Below are positions 1 to 5,292 of a DNA stretch of 5,292 nt, one piece after another (position 1 is the stretch's first letter; every line of letters begins with the position of its first letter). The DNA comes from an uncultured Clostridia bacterium (GTDB lineage Bacteria > Bacillota > Clostridia > UBA1381): NCBI GenBank assembly GCA_944391255.1, contig CALXSW010000187.1:1-5292 (forward strand), read 5' to 3'. The position numbers and the translations under genes were made by a program. The notes beneath the pieces are model-generated. The model had not been told where the DNA came from and searched no databases. It saw only the letters and a program-made list of their open reading frames with translations.

Positions 1-1565
1 TCGACATGATGCTTTGAAAGGCACATTTCCACCGCTTCGGCTGAAATATCCTTAACATTCTCGATCAAATGCTCCGCCTCGCGCACATACACAAAGCCTC
101 GTGAAATTACGTCCGGACGCGAAACCATCTTTTTCTCCTCTGACGATATCGTAGCTACAACTATGATCAATCCGTCCTCCGCGAGATGCTTTCTGTCACG
201 CAGGACTATATTGCCGACGTCACCAACGCCCAGTCCGTCTACAAGCACCTGTCCTGACGGAACAGTTCCGCTTATCTTTGCCGAATCCTTATCCAGCTCA
301 AGCACTGTGCCGTTTGAAAGCACAAACGAGTTTTCCGGCGGAATACCCACCTTTTCGGCAAGACGCTTATGCAGAACAAGATGACGATGCTCACCATGCA
401 CAGGGATAAAGAATTTAGGCTTTACAAGCGCAAGCATAAGCTTTAATTCCTCCTGACACGCGTGGCCTGAAACATGCACGTCCATGAGCGACTTATATAT
501 TACCTCAGCGCCGATCTTGAACAGCTCGTTTATGACGTTCGACACCGGCTTTTCATTGCCCGGTATAGGCGATGCGGAAATTATTATAAGGTCATCCTTT
601 GTGACCTCCACTTTTCTGTGGTCGGAAAATGCCATTCGAGTAAGCGCGCTCATAGGCTCACCCTGCGAGCCTGTTGTAATTATAACTATTTCATTCGGTC
701 TGTATTTCTTGATGTTGTCTATGTTTATCAGCACGCCCTCAGGCACATGCATATATCCAAGCAGTATCGAGATCTCAACTATATTTTCCATGCTTCTGCC
801 CGAAACGGCGACCTTTCTGCCGTTCTTCGCAGCCGCGTCTATTATCTGCTGAACTCTATGCACATTCGACGCGAACGTAGCGATTATTATACGCTTTTCG
901 CATCCATTAAAAATGTTGTCAAATTTATCTCCGACCGTTCTCTCGCTCATCGCGTAGCCGACTCTTTCCACATTGGTAGAATCAGACATAAGCGCGAGAA
1001 CTCCCTCCTTGCCCAGCTCTCCGAACCGCGCAAGATCTATCATTTCGCCAACGATAGGAGTTGTGTCTATCTTCCAGTCACCCATATGAACAACAAGTCC
1101 TACAGGCGTTCTTATAGCGAGCGCGACAGAATCGGCTATAGAATGGTTTGTAGCAATAAACTCTACCGAGAAGCAGTTTCCCGCCTCAACCTTCTGCCCC
1201 GGTCTCACTCTCGCAAGCTTTACCTTGCTAAGTATATTATGCTCCTTGAGCTTATGCTCCACAAGCCCGAGAGTCAGTCTTGTTCCGTATACGGGAACAT
1301 TTATCTCCTTTAAAAAATACGGCAGTCCGCCTATATGATCCTCATGCCCGTGGGTGAGAAAAATCCCCTTGATCTTCTGAGCGTTCTTAACGAGATATGT
1401 TATATCATTTATGACCATATCAACGCCCGGCATATCGTTATCAGGGAACGCCATACCGCAGTCCACAATAATGATTTCGTTGCTATACTCAAGAGCGGTC
1501 AAATTTTTTCCGATCTCATCAAGACCGCCGATCGGTATAACACGCAGCTTTTTAGTTTTTGCCAT
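1..1565 (-). CDS. rnj: Ribonuclease J (metallo-beta-lactamase/beta-CASP RNase), 3' end cut off by the window
   Basis: RNase J is a cytoplasmic, metal-dependent 5'-to-3' exoribonuclease and endoribonuclease that matures and degrades mRNA and rRNA in Firmicutes. The 521 visible residues carry the family's landmarks. The N-terminal IPIGGLDEIGKN is at 11-21. The zinc-binding HGHEDH is at 72-77 (H72, H74, D76, H77), with further likely metal ligands H141, D163 (HMGDWKID) and H390 (PVHGEHRHL). SDSTN (194-198) and the beta-CASP segment follow, then HVSGHA at 364-369, which binds the RNA phosphate in this family. The C-terminal region starts near residue 450. Family members are usually about 550-560 residues, so roughly 35 C-terminal residues lie off the left edge. 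The ATG at 1565-1563 is chosen because a GGAGG sits 5 nt upstream and the family's first beta strand begins at once. The gene is divergent from the SNF2 gene. Some Firmicutes carry two paralogues (J1 and J2); this one cannot be assigned to either. Confidence 0.96.
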   Translation of the reverse strand, partial: MAKTKKLRVIPIGGLDEIGKNLTALEYSNEIIIVDCGMAFPDNDMPGVDMVINDITYLVKNAQKIKGIFLTHGHEDHIGGLPYFLKEINVPVYGTRLTLGLVEHKLKEHNILSKVKLARVRPGQKVEAGNCFSVEFIATNHSIADSVALAIRTPVGLVVHMGDWKIDTTPIVGEMIDLARFGELGKEGVLALMSDSTNVERVGYAMSERTVGDKFDNIFNGCEKRIIIATFASNVHRVQQIIDAAAKNGRKVAVSGRSMENIVEISILLGYMHVPEGVLINIDNIKKYRPNEIVIITTGSQGEPMSALTRMAFSDHRKVEVTKDDLIIISASPIPGNEKPVSNVINELFKIGAEVIYKSLMDVHVSGHACQEELKLMLALVKPKFFIPVHGEHRHLVLHKRLAEKVGIPPENSFVLSNGTVLELDKDSAKISGTVPSGQVLVDGLGVGDVGNIVLRDRKHLAEDGLIIVVATISSEEKKMVSRPDVISRGFVYVREAEHLIENVKDISAEAVEMCLSKHHV

Positions 1566-1570
1566 TATTT

Positions 1571-1575
1571 CCTCC
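1571..1575 (-). promoter_or_regulatory. Ribosome binding site of the RNase J gene
   Basis: On the minus strand the sequence GGAGG lies 5 nt before the ATG at 1565-1563. It is a full match to the core Shine-Dalgarno sequence at good spacing, and it decides the start codon. Confidence 0.88.
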
Positions 1576-1634
1576 GTTTCCTTATTATTACTATATAAAA
1601 TAGCGTTTTCCGAACATAATTACAACTCATATAT

Positions 1635-1664
1635 ATTATACCACATATCACACTGTTTAGTCAA
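1635..1664 (-). promoter_or_regulatory. Strong sigma-A-type promoter for the RNase J gene
   Basis: Read on the minus strand, a -35 box TTGACT (1664-1659, 5/6 to consensus) is followed after 18 bp by a perfect -10 box TATAAT (1640-1635). The -10 box is preceded by TGG, giving the extended -10 TGnTATAAT. The predicted start is a G near 1628, which leaves a leader of about 63 nt before the ATG. I see no stable hairpin or riboswitch-like fold in that leader. The near-consensus boxes suggest constitutive, fairly strong expression, as expected for a central RNase. Confidence 0.82.
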
Positions 1665-1700
1665 TACTTTTTATATACGCTGCAAAATCAAAAAGATGTA

Positions 1701-1729
1701 TTGCAATTTCTTTATTTTTCTGATAAAAT
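1701..1729 (+). promoter_or_regulatory. Probable sigma-A-type promoter for the SNF2 gene
   Basis: TTGCAA (1701-1706, 4/6 to the -35 consensus) and TAAAAT (1724-1729, 5/6 to the -10 consensus) are separated by an ideal 17 bp. The predicted start is near 1736, giving a leader of about 33 nt. It is weaker than the divergent RNase J promoter, whose -35 box ends about 36 bp away, so the two promoters point away from each other without overlapping. The AT-rich background makes chance matches more likely, hence the moderate confidence. Confidence 0.6.
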
Positions 1730-1751
1730 AAACATATAAATATAAACTCAT

Positions 1752-1756
1752 AAAGG
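1752..1756 (+). promoter_or_regulatory. Ribosome binding site of the SNF2 gene
   Basis: AAAGG lies 12 nt before the ATG at 1769. It is a partial Shine-Dalgarno match with spacing on the long side, suggesting modest translation. The overlapping in-frame TAA at 1751-1753 leaves no start codon further upstream, so 1769 is the first possible ATG. Confidence 0.55.
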
Positions 1757-1768
1757 TCGTATAATCAA

Positions 1769-4700
1769 ATGAATATTAATAATTTCGAAAGCTACTTCAG
1801 CAATGCAATATTAGAGCGCGGGGAACAATACTTTATAAACAACAAGGTATCCGCGCTCAATGAGATCAAGCCTGATGTGTATTCAGCATATGTTTATGGT
1901 CAGGAAAAATATAATGCCAATATTACTATGGAGAACAAGGGGAATATATTATTCTGTTCATGCAGCTGCGCGTTTCCCGGATATTGCGAGCATATTGCGG
2001 CTGCACTCTACAAATTAAGAGACTCCGGCAAATACAACGTAAAGGTTACAAGCTCTTATACAGTCACTCGACTTGTAAGAGCATACATGATAAATGATCA
2101 GATAGAATCAGATTATGAGCTTAATAAGACAAGGCCGGTAGAGATCAGCGTTGAGCTTAACAACTCTTATTTTGAGCGGCTTGAATACTTTATTAAGGTA
2201 GGATTTAAAGATGAGCGAAAATATACGGTTCGCAATCAGAAAGAATTTTTTAATAATTTTGATAACAAGATCACGCGCTCATATGGTAAACAGCTTTCAT
2301 TCCGCCATGATACACGCGTGATAGACGAAAGCTGCATGGAGCTGTTTAATACGCTTCGCTTTATATGCTCAGCATCTGATGAATTTTATAGAGCCAGCGG
2401 CAAATCATATCAGCTGCACGGAGCAGATATTGATATATTCTTTAAAGCTCTGATAGATAAGAAGGTTACTTTCGGGTTATATGAATGTCCCGTATTATCA
2501 GCGGATCCGAAAATACAGTTCCGGATCGAAAAAGCAAATAAAGGCTACATGCTTGAACAGCTATCAAAAAAAATCATTTGTTATGGCGGCGATCAGAGAA
2601 TGTGCTTTTTTGATATTGATAAAAAGACCTTTTATCTTTCAAGCGAGCGTTTCACCGCTCTGACAAAACCTTTTTATTATACAGTTACGCGTGATGAAAA
2701 GCTTTACATCGCCGAGGACGATATACGTGATTTCTTTATCACTGTCATACGTCCGCTTATGCAGTTTACAGAGATAGACGGGATCGATCTGCTTGATGAA
2801 TACGAGCCGCCGACGGCTGAGATACGGCTTTATCTCGATGTGAATGATGATGATATTGTGACCGGCAGGCTTGAATTTCATTACGATGATATAATATATA
2901 ATGCGTTTGGTCCTCGCAATAATGACGCGTTCATTGATGTCCGCGCAGAGAATAAGGCGCGGTATATGGTACATCAGTATTTTGAAACAGACGGCGATCA
3001 GCTATATATAAGATCAGATAACGGCATATACAATTTTATATCGCACGGTATAAACGAACTGAACAGCTTTATGGATATCTATGCGAGCGATAAATTTAAG
3101 CGTATATCATCTATTACGCCCGTAACGCCTAAGATAGGCATAACGCCCCAAAGCGAGCTTCTAAATCTCACCGTTACAGCTGACGGATACACTGCAGCAG
3201 AGTTGATAGAGCTGCTTGGAGCATACAGGCGCGGCAAAAAATACCACCGTCTGAAAAAGGGACCGTTCGTTTTTATGAATGAAGGTCTCGCGGAGCTGGA
3301 TAATTTAACGCGGTCTCTTAATATCACTGATAAAGAATTGCTTGGCGAAAACATATCAGTGCCAATGTATAGAATGCTTTATCTTGACAGTCTGCAAAGC
3401 GATCCTGACGGAATGCGAATAAAAAGGAGCCGCGCATTCAAAGATGAGATGCGGCGGTATAACGATACGCTTTCAGTAATCAGCAGCAGTGATGTGCCGA
3501 AAGAGCTTGAAAACGTCATGCGCGATTATCAGAAGGAAGGCTTTAGATGGATGAAGCTGCTTTGCGCGTACAAATTCGGCGGAATACTCGCCGATGATAT
3601 GGGACTCGGCAAAACTATACAAGCTATCGCTCTAATGCTTGACGCGAAGAATGACGGAAAAGGAAAATCACTTATCGTTTGTCCATCGTCACTGCTTCTC
3701 AACTGGAGCAGCGAGATAAGAAAGTTCGCGCCGCAGCTTAAAGCTGTCGTCATAAGCGGAACGGCTCACTTTCGTAAGGAGCAGATATCATACACAGATG
3801 ACTATGATGTAATAATAACATCATACCAGACGCTTATATGCGATATTCGCCATTACAGCAAAATGAGCTTCTATCTTCAGTTTATAGATGAGGCTCAGTA
3901 TATAAAGAATCACAGCACGCAGATATCAAAGGCTGTAAAGGGAATAAACGCAGATGTCAAATTCGCGCTGACCGGAACACCTGTAGAAAACAACCTTGCG
4001 GAGCTTTGGAGTATATTTGACTTTATAATGCCGGGGTATCTTTTTAAGTATACAAGCTTTAAAAAGAACTATGAAAAGCCTATTGTCACCAATCACAGCG
4101 AAAGCAGCGTCGCGGCGCTGCAGAAGCTGACATCGCCGTTCATACTGCGAAGAATGAAAAAAGATGTTCTGACTGAGCTTCCGGAGAAAACGGAAACTGT
4201 TTTATGCGCCGATATGTCGCCTGAGCAAAGCGCTGTTTATTCCGCGAATGTGGCAGAGATGCTGCGATCCTTTACAAATAATGACACTGACAGCGGTCAG
4301 GACAAGATAAAAATTCTTTCAATGATAACAAAGCTAAGACAGCTTTGCTGTGATCCGTCACTTGTATATGAAAACTATGCGGGCGGCAGCGCAAAGCTTG
4401 ATCTATGCATGGAGCTTGTGGAAAGCTGCATTAATTCAGGTCATAAGCTGCTGCTGTTTTCACAGTTCACCTCAATGCTGAGCATAATTTCTCAAAAATT
4501 TGACAAGGCCGGCATTAAATATTATATGCTGACCGGCAGCACAAAGCCTCAGGAGAGGATAAGACTTGTAAACAAATTCAACAACAATGATGTCAACGTA
4601 TTTCTTATATCGCTTAAAGCCGGAGGAACCGGACTTAATCTCACCGGCGCTGATATCGTAATACATTACGATCCATGGTGGAATTCATCAGCAGAGAACC

Positions 4701-4894
4701 AGGCATCGGACAGAGTATACAGGATCGGACAGAAGCGAAATGTCCATATATATAAACTTATCACAAGCGGCACGATAGAAGAAAAGATCATAGATATTCA
4801 GAAGAAAAAGTCTGAGTTAGCTGATATCGCGCTCAAAGGCGAAGGCGATATCATGAAAATGTCTGTTTCGGATATAATAAAAATTCTTGAATAA
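1769..4894 (+). CDS. SNF2-family DNA-dependent ATPase/helicase with N-terminal SWIM zinc finger
   Basis: Complete 1041-residue Swi2/Snf2 ATPase. Such proteins translocate on duplex nucleic acid and remodel protein-DNA complexes rather than unwinding strands. A SWIM finger (CxC...CxH; C65, C67, C73, H75, with an extra C63) lies at about 63-80. The middle (about 100-540) resembles the bacterial SNF2-associated domain, with the signature AYRRGKKYHRLKKG at 485-498 and PMYRMLYLDSL from 532. The ATPase core has Q588 (DYQKEGFRW), Walker A DDMGLGKT (609-616, K615), motif Ia (639-646), Walker B DEAQ (707-710) and LTGTPVEN (734-741). The second RecA lobe has LLFSQF (895-900), SLKAGGTGLNL (948-958) and QASDRVYRIGQ (978-988) with likely arginine fingers R982 and R985. 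All catalytic motifs look intact. An in-frame stop at 1751-1753 fixes the start. B. subtilis YwqA is the nearest known type, but there the SWIM protein YwqB is encoded separately. The exact cellular role is unknown; no restriction or defence genes adjoin it. Confidence 0.95.
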   Translation: MNINNFESYFSNAILERGEQYFINNKVSALNEIKPDVYSAYVYGQEKYNANITMENKGNILFCSCSCAFPGYCEHIAAALYKLRDSGKYNVKVTSSYTVTRLVRAYMINDQIESDYELNKTRPVEISVELNNSYFERLEYFIKVGFKDERKYTVRNQKEFFNNFDNKITRSYGKQLSFRHDTRVIDESCMELFNTLRFICSASDEFYRASGKSYQLHGADIDIFFKALIDKKVTFGLYECPVLSADPKIQFRIEKANKGYMLEQLSKKIICYGGDQRMCFFDIDKKTFYLSSERFTALTKPFYYTVTRDEKLYIAEDDIRDFFITVIRPLMQFTEIDGIDLLDEYEPPTAEIRLYLDVNDDDIVTGRLEFHYDDIIYNAFGPRNNDAFIDVRAENKARYMVHQYFETDGDQLYIRSDNGIYNFISHGINELNSFMDIYASDKFKRISSITPVTPKIGITPQSELLNLTVTADGYTAAELIELLGAYRRGKKYHRLKKGPFVFMNEGLAELDNLTRSLNITDKELLGENISVPMYRMLYLDSLQSDPDGMRIKRSRAFKDEMRRYNDTLSVISSSDVPKELENVMRDYQKEGFRWMKLLCAYKFGGILADDMGLGKTIQAIALMLDAKNDGKGKSLIVCPSSLLLNWSSEIRKFAPQLKAVVISGTAHFRKEQISYTDDYDVIITSYQTLICDIRHYSKMSFYLQFIDEAQYIKNHSTQISKAVKGINADVKFALTGTPVENNLAELWSIFDFIMPGYLFKYTSFKKNYEKPIVTNHSESSVAALQKLTSPFILRRMKKDVLTELPEKTETVLCADMSPEQSAVYSANVAEMLRSFTNNDTDSGQDKIKILSMITKLRQLCCDPSLVYENYAGGSAKLDLCMELVESCINSGHKLLLFSQFTSMLSIISQKFDKAGIKYYMLTGSTKPQERIRLVNKFNNNDVNVFLISLKAGGTGLNLTGADIVIHYDPWWNSSAENQASDRVYRIGQKRNVHIYKLITSGTIEEKIIDIQKKKSELADIALKGEGDIMKMSVSDIIKILE

Positions 4895-4901
4895 AATATT
4901 A

Positions 4902-4930
4902 TGACAGACGGGGACGATCCCCGTCTGTCA
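4902..4930. terminator. Perfect 13-bp hairpin, shared bidirectional terminator between convergent genes
   Basis: TGACAGACGGGGA (4902-4914) and its exact reverse complement (4918-4930) flank a 3-nt loop CGA. The hairpin starts 7 nt after the SNF2 stop codon and lies 9 nt beyond the cupin stop on the other strand, so it fits a terminator for both. On the minus strand it is followed by a T-rich stretch, TAATATTTTATT, which overlaps the end of the SNF2 gene. On the plus strand the following GTGCAATTATTA has no proper T run, so intrinsic termination should be more efficient for the cupin gene than for the SNF2 gene. Confidence 0.85.
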
Positions 4931-4939
4931 GTGCAATTA

Positions 4940-5292
4940 TTACGACATAACCGCGTCACTCGCCGTATATTCTTCAAGTGAATTAGATTTTACCTGAATA
5001 CACAGGTATTTGATTGAGGAATCGGCAGCCGCAAAAAGCTGTCTCTTCGCTTTCGGCGATACGCGAAGAAAGTCATTCGCTTCAAGATCGACTTTTTCAC
5101 CGTCAATCTCCATGTGACCCTTACCTTCGAGAATTATATAAATTTCCTCGTTCTGCTTATGTGCGTGAACAAACGGCACACCCGCGCCTGCAGGCATGAA
5201 GTTGACGCTTACCTCAGCGCCGGTAAGTCCGAGCGTGTCGTGCAGTTCCACTCTGTCCGTACCATTTAAGTTTACCTTGCTGTAGTTTGTCA
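4940..5292 (-). CDS. Small single-domain cupin protein, start codon at the window edge
   Basis: The frame encodes a cupin-fold protein of probably 117 residues. A GTG at 5251 is possible as a start, but the same frame stays open to the edge. The window's last two bases read TG on the minus strand, directly before ACA AAC TAC AGC. If the next base outside is A, the protein starts MTNYSKVNLNGTDRVEL, which gives the usual N-terminal strand, so this start is preferred over the GTG. Cupin motif 1 is clear at 38-57: G38, H43, H45, E49/E50 and G57 in HAHKQNEEIYIILEG. Motif 2 at 74-86 (NDFLRVSPKAKRQ) keeps P80 but has Q85 where the canonical metal-binding histidine is expected. The substrate is unknown; such proteins include sugar isomerases, small-molecule binders and oxygenases. 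There is no signal peptide or membrane segment. It is convergent with the SNF2 gene and shares its terminator. Confidence 0.88.
   Translation of the reverse strand, partial: TNYSKVNLNGTDRVELHDTLGLTGAEVSVNFMPAGAGVPFVHAHKQNEEIYIILEGKGHMEIDGEKVDLEANDFLRVSPKAKRQLFAAADSSIKYLCIQVKSNSLEEYTASDAVMS

Noticed and set aside
474..1313. 279-codon open frame on the plus strand, antisense to RNase J
   Set aside because: It lies wholly inside the RNase J gene on the opposite strand. Its translation is rich in Arg, Ser, Tyr and His with no recognisable domain, and it has no credible ribosome binding site. It is a codon-bias shadow of the real gene.
1591..1617. Eight-residue micro-ORF (MFGKRYFI) in the RNase J leader on the minus strand
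   Set aside because: It would start only about 11 nt into the predicted transcript, with no Shine-Dalgarno sequence. A frame this short is expected by chance.
1335..1731. Two plus-strand open frames (1335-1598 and 1411-1731) reaching into the intergenic region
   Set aside because: Both begin antisense to the start of RNase J and end in promoter DNA. Their translations are low-complexity and match nothing I recognise.
2639..3753. Minus-strand open frames of 74-111 codons inside the SNF2 gene
   Set aside because: They are antisense to a gene with intact motifs along its length, and they show no domain or ribosome binding site.
1769..4894. SNF2 gene as part of a phage defence system such as DISARM
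   Set aside because: There is no methyltransferase, phospholipase D, DUF1998 or other defence gene beside it. The neighbours are a core RNase and a small cupin, and the SWIM plus SNF2-associated architecture is the common chromosomal type.
5014..5199. 61-codon plus-strand open frame over the cupin
   Set aside because: It is antisense to the clear cupin reading frame, with no recognisable product.

Overview
The window reads as ordinary chromosomal DNA from a low-to-moderate GC Gram-positive bacterium, most likely a member of the Clostridia. The reasons are an RNase J gene, a SWIM/SNF2 helicase of the type common in Firmicutes, frequent ATA and AGA codons, AT-rich intergenic DNA and a strong GGAGG ribosome binding site. 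The genus cannot be fixed from the sequence alone.

The layout is three genes. Bases 1-1565 (minus strand) carry most of a ribonuclease J gene, whose last few dozen codons lie beyond the left edge. Bases 1566-1768 are a 203-bp divergent intergenic region. It holds a near-consensus extended -10 promoter for the RNase J gene and a separate, weaker-looking promoter for the gene on the other strand. Bases 1769-4894 (plus strand) encode a complete 1041-residue SNF2-family ATPase with an N-terminal SWIM zinc finger and a bacterial SNF2-associated middle domain. Bases 4895-4939 are a short convergent gap filled by a perfect 13-bp hairpin that can serve as a shared terminator. Bases 4940-5292 (minus strand) encode a small single-domain cupin, whose start codon appears to straddle the right edge.

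The genes do not form an operon: the first two diverge and the last two converge. RNase J acts in mRNA turnover and the SNF2 protein is a nucleic-acid translocase, so a shared theme of RNA or transcription metabolism is possible, but only adjacency supports it. The cupin has no visible link to either. I see no mobile element, CRISPR array, tRNA, rRNA or riboswitch. Nothing here makes a convincing case for a new defence or metabolic system. The most checkable oddities are the SWIM-SNF2 fusion, the perfect palindrome between the convergent genes and the cupin's missing motif-2 histidine.
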